Origin: Nocardioides sp. | GTDB lineage: Bacteria; Actinomycetota; Actinomycetes; Propionibacteriales; Nocardioidaceae | Assembly: GCA_020636915.1 (NCBI GenBank) | Contig: JACJWV010000007.1 | Span: 158,119-222,118 of the forward strand | DNA length: 64,000 nt | Reading direction: 5' to 3' | Part shown: in pieces, positions 27,110 through 36,262 of the stretch | Layout: each line of letters starts with the position of its first letter | Numbering within the stretch: position 1 is the first letter of the stretch | Program-made: the position numbers and the translations under genes | The notes under the pieces: model-generated | What the model was told of the DNA's origin: nothing | Database searches by the model: none | The model's input: the letters and a program-made list of their open reading frames with translations, nothing else

Positions 27110-28059
27110 GCCGCGAGCACCCGGTCGGCCGCGACCGTGGCCGGCAGCTCGCCGGAGAGCACCGCCTCGCGGACCTCGGCGCGGATCGCCTTCACGCCGG
27201 GTGACCGGCGCAGGCGCTGGTCGAGCTCGTCGCGGACGAGCGCCCAGGTGAAGTCGAGCTGCTGCCCGGCGCGCTTGCGTTCCAGGCCCTCGGCGCCGAG
27301 GTGCTCCCGGTGCTCCAGCACCCGGGCCCACACGTCGTCGACACCGGCGTCCTCGAGGGCGGAACAGGTCACCACGGGTGGCGCCCACTCCCCCTTGCCG
27401 CGGACCAGCCGCAGCGCCCCGGCCAGGTCGCGTGCTGCGGCCCGGGCCTCCTGCTGGCGGTCCCCGTCGGCCTTGTTGACCGCGATGACGTCGGCGATCT
27501 CGAGGATGCCCTTCTTGATGCCCTGCAGCTGGTCCCCGGTCCGGGCCAGGGTCAGGAAGAGGAAGGTGTCGACCATGCCCGCCACCGTGACCTCGGACTG
27601 ACCGACCCCGACGGTCTCGACGAGCACGACGTCGTACCCGGCGCCCTCGAGCACCATCATCGCCTGCACCGTCGCACGGGCGACGCCGCCGAGCGTGCCC
27701 GCACTGGGGCTGGGGCGGATGAAGGCCGACGGGTCGGTCGCCAGGCGCGCCATCCGGGTCTTGTCGCCGAGCACCGACCCGCCGGTGCGCACGCTGCTCG
27801 GGTCGACGGCGAGGACCCCGACCCGGTGGCCGTCCGCGGTCAGCCGGGAGCCGAGCGCCTCGATGAAGGTCGACTTCCCGACGCCCGGGACCCCCGAGAT
27901 GCCGACCCGCACCGCCGTCGCCGGCTCCAGCCGGGTCAGGAGCTCGCGGGCCTGCTCGCGGTGGCGCGGGCTGGTCGACTCGACGAGGGTGATCGCCTGG
28001 GAGATCGCGGCGCGCCTCCCCGTGCGGATGCCCTCGAGGAGTGCCTCGACGTCAGGCAC
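27067..28059 (-). CDS. meaB: Methylmalonyl-CoA mutase-associated GTPase MeaB
   Basis: 330-residue G3E-family GTPase that guards loading of adenosylcobalamin into methylmalonyl-CoA mutase and ejects damaged cofactor. Seen: Walker A GVPGVGKST, VLAVDPSSVRTGGSVLGDKT (switch and Mg-binding region), ETVGVGQSE (Walker B/switch II), and NKADGD (guanine-specificity NKxD). The GTG at 28059 overlaps the mutase stop by 8 bp, so it is the third gene of the mutase operon. Confidence 0.93.
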   Translation of the reverse strand: MPDVEALLEGIRTGRRAAISQAITLVESTSPRHREQARELLTRLEPATAVRVGISGVPGVGKSTFIEALGSRLTADGHRVGVLAVDPSSVRTGGSVLGDKTRMARLATDPSAFIRPSPSAGTLGGVARATVQAMMVLEGAGYDVVLVETVGVGQSEVTVAGMVDTFLFLTLARTGDQLQGIKKGILEIADVIAVNKADGDRQQEARAAARDLAGALRLVRGKGEWAPPVVTCSALEDAGVDDVWARVLEHREHLGAEGLERKRAGQQLDFTWALVRDELDQRLRRSPGVKAIRAEVREAVLSGELPATVAADRVLAAYDADPVEGPAASR

Positions 28060-30223
28060 CGCTTCCCAGCTGCTCGCGCAGTCGCGCGACGAGGTCGAGC
28101 GCGGACTCCGCGATCACCGTGCCCGGCAGGAACACCGCGGCGGCGCCCATCTCCTTCAGCGTGGGTACGTCGTCGGGCGGGATCACGCCGCCGATGACCA
28201 CCATGATGTCCGGACGGCCCTGCTCGGCCAGCGCCTGCTTCAGCGCAGGGAGCAGCGCCAGGTGGCCGGCCGCGAGCGAGGAGACGCCCACGATGTGCAC
28301 GTCGGCGTCGACGGCCTGCTGGGCGACCTCCTCGGGCGTGGAGAACAGCGGCCCCACGTCGACGTCGAACCCCATGTCGGCGAACGCGCTGACGACGACC
28401 TTCTGGCCGCGGTCGTGGCCGTCCTGGCCCATCTTGGCGACCAGGATGCGCGGGCGCCGGCCCTCGGCCTCCTCGAACTCGGCGGTCGCGTCGAGCACCT
28501 GCTGCACGAGGGTGTCGCCGGCCTCGGCGGACTCGTCCCGGTACACGCCGCTGATCGTACGGATCACCGCCTGGTGCCGGCCGTAGACCTTCTCCAGCGC
28601 CGCGGAGATCTCCCCCACGGTCGCCTTAGCACGAGCGGCGTCGACGGCCAGTGCGAGGAGGTTGCCGTCGAGCGTGGACGAGGCACCCGCCTCCGCCGAC
28701 CGGGTCAGCGCCTCGAGGGTGCGCTGGACCTCGTGGTCGTCGCGCTCGGCGCGCAACCGCTCGAGCTTGGCGATCTGCTGGCGGTAGACGTCGTCGTTGT
28801 CGACCTTGAGCACGTCGAGGTGGTCCTCGGCGGCCGGCCGGTAGGTGTTGACCCCGATGACCTTCTGCGCGCCGGAGTCGATCCGGGCCTGGGTGCGGGC
28901 CGCGGCCTCCTCGATGCGCATCTTCGGGATGCCCTGCTCGATCGCGGCGGCCATGCCGCCGGCCTCCTCGGCCTCGAGGATGTGCGCCCACGCCCGCTCG
29001 GCGAGGTCGTGGGTGAGCCGCTCCACGTAGTAGGAGCCCGCCCAGGGGTCGATCGTGCCGGTCGTGCCGCTCTCCTGCTGCAGCAGCAGCTGGGTGTTGC
29101 GCGCGATCCGCGCCGAGAAGTCGGTGGGCAGCGCGATCGCCTCGTCGAGGGCGTTGGTGTGCAGCGACTGGGTGTGGCCCTGGGTCGCCGCCATCGCCTC
29201 GATGCAGGTGCGCCCGACGTTGTTGAAGACGTCCTGCGCGGTCAGGGACCAGCCGGAGGTCTGCGAGTGGGTCCGCAGGCTGAGCGACTTGGGGTTCTGC
29301 GGGTCGAACTGGCGCACCAGCCGGGCCCACAGCGCCCGGGCCGCGCGCATCTTCGCGACCTCCATGAAGAAGTTCATCCCGATCGCCCAGAAGAACGACA
29401 GGCGCGGCGCGAAGCGGTCGATGTCCAGGCCGGCCGCGAGACCCGCCCGGATGTACTCGACGCCGTCGGCCAGGGTGTAGGCGACCTCGAGGTCGTTGGT
29501 CGCCCCCGCCTCCTGCATGTGGTAGCCGGAGATCGAGATCGAGTTGAAGCGCGGCATCCGCTCGGCGGTGTACTGGAAGATGTCGCTGATGATCCGCATG
29601 CTCGGGGCCGGCGGGTAGATGTAGGTGTTGCGGACCATGAACTCCTTGAGGATGTCGTTCTGGATCGTCCCCGCGAGCTGCTCCGGCTTCACCCCCTGCT
29701 CCTCCGCGGCCGCGATGTAGAGCGCCATGACCGGCAGCACGGCGCCGTTCATGGTCATCGACACCGACATCTCGTCGAGCGGGATGCCTTCGAACAGCGT
29801 CCGCGCGTCGTAGATCGAGTCGATCGCCACGCCCGCCATGCCGACGTCGCCGCGCACCCGCGGGTGGTCGGAGTCGTAGCCGCGGTGCGTGGCCAGGTCG
29901 AAGGCGACGCTGAGGCCCTTCTGGCCGGCCGCGAGGTTGCGGCGGTAGAACGCGTTGGACTCCTCGGCGGTGGAGAACCCGGCGTACTGCCGGATCGTCC
30001 ACGGCTGGGTGGTGTACATCGTCGGGTAGGGGCCCCGCAGGAACGGGCTCAGGCCGGGCAGCGTGTCGAGCGCGTCGAGGCCCTCGAGGTCGGCCTCGGT
30101 GTAGACGCCCTTGATCTCGATGCCCTCGGGCGACATCCAGGGCTGAACCGGGTCCGACCAGCCCATCGTCCATCGCGCCTGGTCGACCAGCGGGATGCCG
30201 CTGAAGCTCTTCGGGACCGTCAC
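28052..30223 (-). CDS. scpA: Methylmalonyl-CoA mutase large subunit
   Basis: B12-dependent isomerase turning (R)-methylmalonyl-CoA into succinyl-CoA, linking propionyl-CoA breakdown to the TCA cycle. 723 residues, normal. The N-terminal barrel binds CoA (RQYAGFSTAEESNAFYRRNL, FDLATHRGYDSDHPRV, RISGYHMQEAGAT-type segment), and the C-terminal cobalamin domain has the base-off DGHDRGQ (DxHxxG) motif, VDVGPLFSTPEE and VVIGGVIPPDD. The start is GTG at 30223, overlapping the small-subunit stop (GTGA); a longer upstream frame is a shadow. Confidence 0.95.
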   Translation of the reverse strand: MTVPKSFSGIPLVDQARWTMGWSDPVQPWMSPEGIEIKGVYTEADLEGLDALDTLPGLSPFLRGPYPTMYTTQPWTIRQYAGFSTAEESNAFYRRNLAAGQKGLSVAFDLATHRGYDSDHPRVRGDVGMAGVAIDSIYDARTLFEGIPLDEMSVSMTMNGAVLPVMALYIAAAEEQGVKPEQLAGTIQNDILKEFMVRNTYIYPPAPSMRIISDIFQYTAERMPRFNSISISGYHMQEAGATNDLEVAYTLADGVEYIRAGLAAGLDIDRFAPRLSFFWAIGMNFFMEVAKMRAARALWARLVRQFDPQNPKSLSLRTHSQTSGWSLTAQDVFNNVGRTCIEAMAATQGHTQSLHTNALDEAIALPTDFSARIARNTQLLLQQESGTTGTIDPWAGSYYVERLTHDLAERAWAHILEAEEAGGMAAAIEQGIPKMRIEEAAARTQARIDSGAQKVIGVNTYRPAAEDHLDVLKVDNDDVYRQQIAKLERLRAERDDHEVQRTLEALTRSAEAGASSTLDGNLLALAVDAARAKATVGEISAALEKVYGRHQAVIRTISGVYRDESAEAGDTLVQQVLDATAEFEEAEGRRPRILVAKMGQDGHDRGQKVVVSAFADMGFDVDVGPLFSTPEEVAQQAVDADVHIVGVSSLAAGHLALLPALKQALAEQGRPDIMVVIGGVIPPDDVPTLKEMGAAAVFLPGTVIAESALDLVARLREQLGSGA

Positions 30224-31914
30224 TGCAGCTTCTCCCTCGTGCTGGTCAGGAACGCGAGCGCGTCGACGCCCATCGCGCAGGACGCGTCGGCGTAGTCGAC
30301 CGGCTTGCCGGCGATGACGACGTGGGTGGCCCCGGCGGCACGCAGCGCGCTCGCGGCGGCCTCGCCCCACTCCGCGTACGCCTGGTCGGAGCCCGCGAGG
30401 CACACGACCGGTTGGCCGTCGTACGCCGCCACCAGCTCGTCGGCGTCCTTCGTCGCCCCCGCGAGGTCGACGGCGATGCCGCCGGCGGCCAGCAGGTTGG
30501 TCGCGAAGGTCGCCCGGGCGGTGTGCTGGGCGACGGTGCCGAGCGTCGCCAGGAACACGTGCCCGGCGGCGGGCTCGTCGCGCAGCGCCTCGAAGCTGGC
30601 GCCGTAGCGGCGGACCGGGTCCGGCTGCCCCGGTCGCTCGGGGAGGACCTCGGCGAGGTTCGGGAACTCGGTGAGCCCGGTGATCGGGCGCTTGCGCCTC
30701 GCGATCTCGGTCTCCCGCTTCGCGACGGTCTCGGCGATCGCGGTGTCGAGGTCCAGGCCGTCCTCGAGCTCGCCGAAGATCCGCCAGGCCACGGCCGCCA
30801 GGTCGTCGGTCAGCTTCTCGACGGCGTAGGAGCCGCCGGCGGGATCGGCCACGTGGGCGACGTGGGACTCGTCGATCAGCAGGTGCGAGGTGTTGCGCGC
30901 GATCCGGCGGGCGAAGGCGTCGGACCGGCCGAGCGGGGAGTCGAAGGGCAGCACCGTCACGCTGTCCGCGCCGCCGACGCCCGCGGCGAACGCGGCGACG
31001 GTGGTGCGCAGCATGTTCACCCAGGGGTCGTACTTGCTCATCATCGGGCGACTGGTCACCACGTGCTGGCGCTGCTCGCGGGTGTCCGCGTCGCAGACCT
31101 CGAGCACGCGCGCCCAGAGCCGGCGGGCCGCCCGCAGCTTCGCGATGGTCGCGAGCTGCTCGTCGGTGGCGGCGTACCGGAACTCGACCAGGCGGGCCGC
31201 CTCGCCGACCGTCAGTCCGGCGTCGGACAGGGTGCGCAGGTAGGTCGCGCCGGCCGCCAGCGACCAGCCGAGCTCCTGGGCGTCAGAGGCGCCGCGGTCG
31301 TGCACCGCGGTCGCGTCGACGACGAAGGCGAGGACGCCGCGGTCGCGGGCGAGCCGGGCCAGGTCCGCGGTGGCGTCGGCCGCCGGGACCCCGAGGTTGG
31401 TGCCCGGGTGCAGCTCGCGGTCCCCCGCGTAGGAGAGGAAGGCCTGGGGGTCGACGCCGTCGAGCACGACCGGAGCGAGGTCGAGCAGCACGCCGTCGAG
31501 CAGCGTCCCCAGGTCGCTCCCGCCCACGACCCACACCGAGCTCGCCCCGCCGTCGAGGTCTGCCAGCGCCTCGTCGTGCGCCTGCGCGGCATCGCTGCCG
31601 TCGACGCGGACCCGGACGTCCCAGTCGCCCTGGCGCTGCGGCCGGCCGCTGGTCTGCAGCCCGTCCAGCAGGGCGCGCGTCCCGAGCGGCGTCACGCCGA
31701 TGCCGTCGAGCGTGGCGCGGGTCAGCTTCGCCCAGACCTGCTCGTCGGGGTCCTCGTCGGTCAGCCGCCGCGCCTTGCGGAGCACGGCCGCCGCCTGGTG
31801 CTCCCAGTCGGCGAGCGTCCAGCGATCCTCCGGGTCGGCCAGGTCCAGCGAGCCCTGGGCGGGCTCGAGCGCGCCTGGCTCGTCGAGGCCTCCCTCGACC
31901 GTGCCATCCGTCAT
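30220..31914 (-). CDS. mutA: Methylmalonyl-CoA mutase small subunit
   Basis: 564 residues, a little shorter than the usual ~600. The barrel domain is recognisable (RPMMSKYDPWVNMLRTTVAA, VLPFDSPLGRSDAFARRIAR, ADPAGGSYAVEKLTDDLA). The C-terminal domain resembles a cobalamin fold but lacks the DxHxxG cofactor motif, as expected for the non-catalytic subunit. ATG at 31914; first gene of the mutA-scpA-meaB operon. Confidence 0.92.
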   Translation of the reverse strand: MTDGTVEGGLDEPGALEPAQGSLDLADPEDRWTLADWEHQAAAVLRKARRLTDEDPDEQVWAKLTRATLDGIGVTPLGTRALLDGLQTSGRPQRQGDWDVRVRVDGSDAAQAHDEALADLDGGASSVWVVGGSDLGTLLDGVLLDLAPVVLDGVDPQAFLSYAGDRELHPGTNLGVPAADATADLARLARDRGVLAFVVDATAVHDRGASDAQELGWSLAAGATYLRTLSDAGLTVGEAARLVEFRYAATDEQLATIAKLRAARRLWARVLEVCDADTREQRQHVVTSRPMMSKYDPWVNMLRTTVAAFAAGVGGADSVTVLPFDSPLGRSDAFARRIARNTSHLLIDESHVAHVADPAGGSYAVEKLTDDLAAVAWRIFGELEDGLDLDTAIAETVAKRETEIARRKRPITGLTEFPNLAEVLPERPGQPDPVRRYGASFEALRDEPAAGHVFLATLGTVAQHTARATFATNLLAAGGIAVDLAGATKDADELVAAYDGQPVVCLAGSDQAYAEWGEAAASALRAAGATHVVIAGKPVDYADASCAMGVDALAFLTSTREKLQ

Positions 31915-32128
31915 GGTGCGAACGATAGAAGGGGTGGGATGAGGACAGCCACCCAGTGTGACGATTCAGACCCTTGACCCGACCGTGACCGAACCGCAAC
32001 CTGCGCCGACGCAACGGTGCAGCAGGTCCGCGCGTCGTAGGAGGTGTCACCCGGAACGGGCGACCCCGGCGGCGCCGGAGCGGCGCCACGCTGGTGATCC
32101 ACGCTCGGTCACTCGGAGGGAGCGGGCC

Positions 32129-32293
32129 ATGGCACTACTCGTGCACCACTCGGGAGGTCGCGGGGACCCGACCCGCACCGGAACCGTCCTGCGGGCGCTG
32201 CTCACGCTGCTGCTCGTCACCGCGGTCATCGCCGCCGGAGCCGGGCTGGCGGCGTACGCCGTCTCCCGGGTGCTGGTGTCGCTGATGAGCTGA
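32129..32293 (+). CDS. Small single-TM hypothetical protein
   Basis: 54 residues: a short polar start (MALLVHHSGGRGDPTRTG) and one TM helix (LRALLTLLLVTAVIAAGAGLAAYAVS). The ATG at 32129 is preceded by GGAGGG 9 nt upstream. A longer frame back to 31958 exists, but its Arg-rich product is implausible. No family recognised. Confidence 0.55.
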   Translation: MALLVHHSGGRGDPTRTGTVLRALLTLLLVTAVIAAGAGLAAYAVSRVLVSLMS

Positions 32294-32344
32294 CCCGCCT
32301 TCTCCGGAGGGCTGGCCCGGCGGCATGCGGAGAGCGCAGGACTG

Positions 32345-32391
32345 AAGTGCGGTGGCCCGGATCAACCTGGTTGATCCCCGCCACCGCACTT
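32345..32391. repeat. 47-nt near-perfect hairpin
   Basis: Outer arms AAGTGCGGTGGC / GCCACCGCACTT (12 bp) and inner arms GGATCAACC / GGTTGATCC (9 bp) pair around a single T, with a CC/CC internal mismatch. 21 base pairs in 47 nt. It lies between a plus-strand small gene and the minus-strand sdhB end, so it could stop transcription from both sides. Confidence 0.75.
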
Positions 32392-32423
32392 TGCCCATGC
32401 GACCGGATGGACGCCTGCGCGGA

Positions 32424-32511
32424 CCGCAAGCCGGAAAGAAGCGCCAGCCCGCGCGGCGCCGGCCCGCGTGGTCGGCCTTTCGGTCGCAACCCGTCACCCG
32501 CCCGCAGGATG
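32424..32511. repeat. Dispersed intergenic repeat, copy 2
   Basis: Matches 1060-1147 with shared blocks CGCAAGCCGGAA, CGCCAGCCCG, GCGGCGCCG and CCTTTCGGTCGCAACCCG in the same order. Same orientation on the plus strand. Confidence 0.65.
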
Positions 32512-32542
32512 CCGACAGTCACCGCCCCGCGCAGGCTGCGGG

Positions 32543-32617
32543 GGTCTCGACAAGCTCGACCACCGAGCGACAACTCGACCACCGGGCGACAGCTCGACCC
32601 CGGGCGACGGCTCGACC
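32543..32617. repeat. Short tandem CTCGACC repeats with a GGTCTCGACAAGCTCGACC core
   Basis: CTCGACC recurs at 32555, 32574, 32593 and 32611 (spacing 19, 19, 18 nt) within units like CTCGACCACCGGGCGACAG. The opening GGTCTCGACAAGCTCGACC contains the inverted pair TCGA-CAAGC-TCGA; I recall similar sequences as dispersed intergenic repeats in actinobacteria. It runs to 8 nt from the sdhB stop. With the two repeats before it, this accounts for most of the 331-bp gap 32294-32624. Confidence 0.7.
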
Positions 32618-32624
32618 GCTCCGC

Positions 32625-33401
32625 TCAGACCTCGGTGCGCCCGTCGTTGTCGCGGTTGCGGAGGCCGATCTTGCTCCCCAGCCACACCAGCGGGTCGAAC
32701 TTGCGGTCGACCACGCGCTCCTTCATCGGGATGATCGCGTTGTCGGTGATCTTGATGTTCTCGGGGCACACCTCGGTGCAGCACTTGGTGATGTTGCACA
32801 TCCCCAGGCCGGCCGCGCCCTGGGCCAGCTGGCGCCGGTCATGGGTGTCGAGCGGGTGCATGTCGAGCTCGGCGTACCGCAGGAAGAACCGGGGGCCGGC
32901 GAAGGCCGGCTTGTTCTCCTCGTGGTCGCGCACGACGTGGCAGGTGTTCTGGCACAGGAAGCACTCGATGCACTTGCGGAACTCCTGGCCGCGCTCGACG
33001 TCCACCTGCGCCATCCGGCGCTTCCCGTCCGCGTCCCGCGGCGGCGGGGCGAAGGAGGGCAGCTCGCTCGCCTTCTCGTAGTTGAAGGACACGTCGGTGA
33101 CCAGGTCGCGGATGACCGGGAAGCTCCGCATCGGGGTCACCGTGACGGTCTCGACCGGGTCGAAGTCCGAGAGGCGGGTCATGCACATCAGCCGCGGCCG
33201 CCCGTTGATCTCCGCGCTGCACGAGCCGCACTTGCCGGCCTTGCAGTTCCACCGCACGGCGAGGTCTCCGGCCTGGGTCGCCTGCACGCGGTGGATGGCG
33301 TCGAGCACGACCTCCCCCTCGGACACCTCGACCTCGTAGTCACCGAGGTCGCCGCCCGACTGGTCGCCGCGCCAGATCCGCATCTTCAGCCTGTAGCCCA
33401 C
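32625..33401 (-). CDS. sdhB: Succinate dehydrogenase iron-sulfur subunit (operon 1)
   Basis: 258 residues. It passes electrons from the flavoprotein to the membrane anchor. The [2Fe-2S] cysteines lie in WNCKAGKCGSCSAEING with a fourth in RLMCMTR; the [4Fe-4S]/[3Fe-4S] motifs are KCIECFLCQNTCHV and CNITKCCTEVCPENI. It lies 10 bp after sdhA and is last in a C-A-B operon whose anchor type resembles mycobacterial Sdh1. Confidence 0.92.
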   Translation of the reverse strand: MGYRLKMRIWRGDQSGGDLGDYEVEVSEGEVVLDAIHRVQATQAGDLAVRWNCKAGKCGSCSAEINGRPRLMCMTRLSDFDPVETVTVTPMRSFPVIRDLVTDVSFNYEKASELPSFAPPPRDADGKRRMAQVDVERGQEFRKCIECFLCQNTCHVVRDHEENKPAFAGPRFFLRYAELDMHPLDTHDRRQLAQGAAGLGMCNITKCCTEVCPENIKITDNAIIPMKERVVDRKFDPLVWLGSKIGLRNRDNDGRTEV

Positions 33402-33411
33402 GATCGTCTCC

Positions 33412-35262
33412 TCAGTCGAAGTACTTCTTGAGCTCGTCCGGCATCACCGGCAGCGGCTTCTCGGACAGGTCGATCCCGGCGCCGGTCGCGTCGACGTTGC
33501 AGACCAGGTTCTTGGTGCCCCACACCTCGTGGTCGGTCTGGGGGAAGTCGTCGCGGGTGTGCCCGCCGCGCGACTCCTCGCGGGCCAGGGCCGCCTTCGC
33601 GATGCACTCGCTGACGAGGAGCATGTTGCGCAGGTCGATCGCGAGGTGCCAGCCGGGGTTGTACTGCCGGTGCCCCTCCACCGTCATCCGCTTCGCGCGC
33701 TCCTTGAGCTTCTCGATCTCCTGCAGCGACTGCTCGAGCTCACCGCGGGTCCGGATGATGCCGACCAGGTCGTTCATCGACTGCTGCAGGTCGTGCTGGA
33801 TGGCGTAGGGGTTCTCGTCACCTTCGACGTCGAACGGCGCCAGCGCGCTGGCCTGGGCAGCCCGGACGTCGTCGTCCCGCACCGTCGGCCGGCTCTGGCC
33901 CATCGAGTCGGCGCGCGCAGCGGCCGCCTCGCCCGCGCGGCGGCCGAAGACGAGCAGGTCGGACAGCGAGTTGCCGCCGAGCCGGTTGGACCCGTGCATC
34001 CCGCCCGAGCACTCCCCCACGGCGTAGAGGCCGGGTACGGCGGCGAGCTCGGTGTCCGGGTCGACCTCGATGCCCCCCATGACGTAGTGGCAGGTGGGCC
34101 CGATCTCCATCGGCTCCTGGGTGATGTCGACGTCGGCCAGCTCCTTGAACTGGTGGTACATCGACGGCAGCCGCTTGCGGATGTAGTCCGGCGTGCGCCG
34201 CGAGGCGATGTCGAGGAAGATGCCGCCGTGCGGTGACCCGCGGCCCGCCTTGATCTCGGAGTTGATCGCCCGCGCCACCTCGTCACGCGGCAGCAGCTCC
34301 GGTGGCCGGCGGTTGTTCTTCTTGTCGTCGTACCAGCGGTCGGCCTCCTCGATCGTGTCGGCCGTCTCCGCCTTGAAGAACTCGGGGATGTAGTCGAACA
34401 TGAACCGCTTGCCGTCGGAGTTCTTCAGGATGCCGCCGTCGCCGCGCACCGACTCCGTGACGAGCAGCCCCTTCACCGAGGGCGGCCAGACCATGCCCGT
34501 CGGGTGGAACTGGACGAACTCCATGTTGATCAGCGACGCCCCGGCCCGCAGGGCCAGCGCGTGGCCGTCGCCGGTGTACTCCCACGAGTTCGAGGTCACC
34601 TTGAACGACTTCCCGATGCCGCCGGTCGCCAGCACCACCGAGGGCGCCTCGAATACCACGAAGCGTCCCGTCTCGCGCCAGTAGGCGAAGGCCCCGGCGA
34701 TGCTCCCCGAGCCGTCCTTGAGCAGCTCGGTGACCGTGCACTCCATGAAGACGTCGATGCCGAGCGCGACCGCGCGCTGCTGGAGCGTGCGGATCATCTC
34801 CAGCCCGGTGCGGTCGCCGACGTGGGCGAGCCGGGCGTACTTGTGGCCGCCGAAGTCGCGCTGGGAGATCAGCCCGTCCTCGGTGCGGTCGAACAGCGCG
34901 CCCCAGTCCTCGAGCTCCATGACCCGCTCGGGCGCCTCCTGGGCGTGCAGCTGGGCCATCCGCCAGTTGTTCAGCATCTTCCCGCCACGCATGGTGTCGC
35001 GGAAGTGCACCTCCCAGTTGTCCTCGGGCCAGCGGTTGCCCATCGCGGCCGCGATCCCGCCCTCGGCCATCACGGTGTGCGCCTTGCCGAGCAGCGACTT
35101 GCAGACGATCGCCGTGCGCGCGCCGGCGTCGTGCGCGGCGATCGCCGCGCGCAGGCCGGCGCCGCCGGCGCCGACCACGACCACGTCGTACTGGTGGCGC
35201 TCGAGGCCGCCCGGCTCGCTGCCGGACATCTCGTTGCCGGTCATGGGGTGCCGGTCTGACAT
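33412..35262 (-). CDS. sdhA: Succinate dehydrogenase flavoprotein subunit (operon 1)
   Basis: 616 residues. It oxidises succinate to fumarate at covalently bound FAD. Seen: the dinucleotide fold YDVVVVGAGGAGLRAAIAAH, the FAD-attachment segment KAHTVMAEGGIAAAMGN, QFHPTG (substrate region), VRGDGGILKNSDGKRFM and GECSGGMHGSNRLGGNSLSD. The ATG follows the anchor-gene stop directly (TAG then ATG). Length and motif spelling differ clearly from the second SdhA at 38098-40149, so the two are not recent duplicates. Confidence 0.93.
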   Translation of the reverse strand: MSDRHPMTGNEMSGSEPGGLERHQYDVVVVGAGGAGLRAAIAAHDAGARTAIVCKSLLGKAHTVMAEGGIAAAMGNRWPEDNWEVHFRDTMRGGKMLNNWRMAQLHAQEAPERVMELEDWGALFDRTEDGLISQRDFGGHKYARLAHVGDRTGLEMIRTLQQRAVALGIDVFMECTVTELLKDGSGSIAGAFAYWRETGRFVVFEAPSVVLATGGIGKSFKVTSNSWEYTGDGHALALRAGASLINMEFVQFHPTGMVWPPSVKGLLVTESVRGDGGILKNSDGKRFMFDYIPEFFKAETADTIEEADRWYDDKKNNRRPPELLPRDEVARAINSEIKAGRGSPHGGIFLDIASRRTPDYIRKRLPSMYHQFKELADVDITQEPMEIGPTCHYVMGGIEVDPDTELAAVPGLYAVGECSGGMHGSNRLGGNSLSDLLVFGRRAGEAAAARADSMGQSRPTVRDDDVRAAQASALAPFDVEGDENPYAIQHDLQQSMNDLVGIIRTRGELEQSLQEIEKLKERAKRMTVEGHRQYNPGWHLAIDLRNMLLVSECIAKAALAREESRGGHTRDDFPQTDHEVWGTKNLVCNVDATGAGIDLSEKPLPVMPDELKKYFD

Positions 35263-36090
35263 CTAGAAAAACCTCGGGTCGTCGATGGTGCCGGTCGCGA
35301 GCAGGTAGATGTAGAAGTCGACGATCGCGACGGAGAACAGCGAGTACCAGGCGTACGCCGCGTGCCGCGCGTTGAGCTTCGAGACGAAGGTCCACATCTT
35401 GTAGCGGACCGGGTGCTTGGAGAAGTGACGCAGCCGGCCGCCGGTGATGTGCCGGCAGGAGTGGCACGACAGCGTGTAGAGCCAGATCAGCACCACGTTG
35501 GCGACCATCAGCACGGTGCCGAGGCCCATGTGGATGCCGTCGGACTCGCCGGGCGCAGGGCCGAACGCGAGGACCGCGTCGTAGGTGAGGATGAGCGCGA
35601 CCACCACCGCGGCGTACCAGAAGTAGCGGTGGATGTTCTGCAGGATCAGCGGGAAGCGGGTCTCGCCGGTGTACTTCGTGTGCGGCTCCGCGACCGCGCA
35701 GGCCGGGGGCGACAGCCAGAACGCCCGGTAGTAGGCCTTGCGGTAGTAGTAGCAGGTCAGCCGGAACCCCAGCGGGAAGATCAGGATCACCAGCGCCGGC
35801 GACAGGCTCCACCACGACAGCGGCTGCCCGAAGTCCGAGGAGCCCGCGACGCAGGAGTCGGTCAGGCACGGGGAGTAGAAGGGCGACAGGTACGGCTCGG
35901 CGTAGAAGTGGTCGCCCGCGAACGCGCGGTAGGTCGCGAAGACGATGAACCCGCTGAACACGATGAAGGTGGCGAGCGGCATCAGCCACCAGCGGTCCTG
36001 CCGCAGCGTCTTGGCCTCGATCCGGGCCCGGGTGGGCCCGTGCACTCCTGTCGAACCTGTTGCCGTCTCTCGAGCGTCGGTCGACGCCAT
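35263..36090 (-). CDS. Succinate dehydrogenase membrane anchor (operon 1, five-TM)
   Basis: 275 residues with five TM helices (PLATFIVFSGFIVFATYRAF; SPALVILIFPLGFRLTCYYY; YAAVVVALILTYDAVLAF; TVLMVANVVLIWLYTLSCHS; YSLFSVAIVDFYIYLLAT). Between the first two lies an outer loop with AEPYLSPFYSPCLTDSC. This anchor type corresponds to the mycobacterial Sdh1 operon. Histidines in HRYFWY, HMGLG, SCHSCRH and HAAYAWY could bind heme or metal. ATG at 36090 with GGAGG upstream. First gene of the operon, with an inverted repeat in its leader. Confidence 0.82.
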   Translation of the reverse strand: MASTDARETATGSTGVHGPTRARIEAKTLRQDRWWLMPLATFIVFSGFIVFATYRAFAGDHFYAEPYLSPFYSPCLTDSCVAGSSDFGQPLSWWSLSPALVILIFPLGFRLTCYYYRKAYYRAFWLSPPACAVAEPHTKYTGETRFPLILQNIHRYFWYAAVVVALILTYDAVLAFGPAPGESDGIHMGLGTVLMVANVVLIWLYTLSCHSCRHITGGRLRHFSKHPVRYKMWTFVSKLNARHAAYAWYSLFSVAIVDFYIYLLATGTIDDPRFF

Positions 36091-36114
36091 CGCCACCTCC
36101 GGTGGGTCGGGTGC

Positions 36115-36131
36115 GTGTGCAGTCTGCACAC
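36115..36131. promoter_or_regulatory. Candidate operator upstream of sdh operon 1
   Basis: Inverted repeat GTGTGCAG-T-CTGCACAC with perfect 8-bp arms, 25 nt upstream of the anchor ATG and just before its GGAGG site. It is symmetric and too short for a terminator, so it is more likely a protein-binding site. Confidence 0.45.
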
Positions 36132-36262
36132 CAAACGGCGGATGTGAAAGGGCCCACACCGGAATTCCCAGAACGCGTTCCACCCAGGTCGGCACGAGCG
36201 GTTCACCCGACATCCACCTCGTCGCAGCGGGCCGGCCATGCCGACGTGCCCAGGGTGTGGGC

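Noticed and set aside
31958..32128. Longer start for the small TM protein.
   Set aside because: The added 57 residues are Arg/Pro-rich with no hint of conservation; the ATG at 32129 has a ribosome site.
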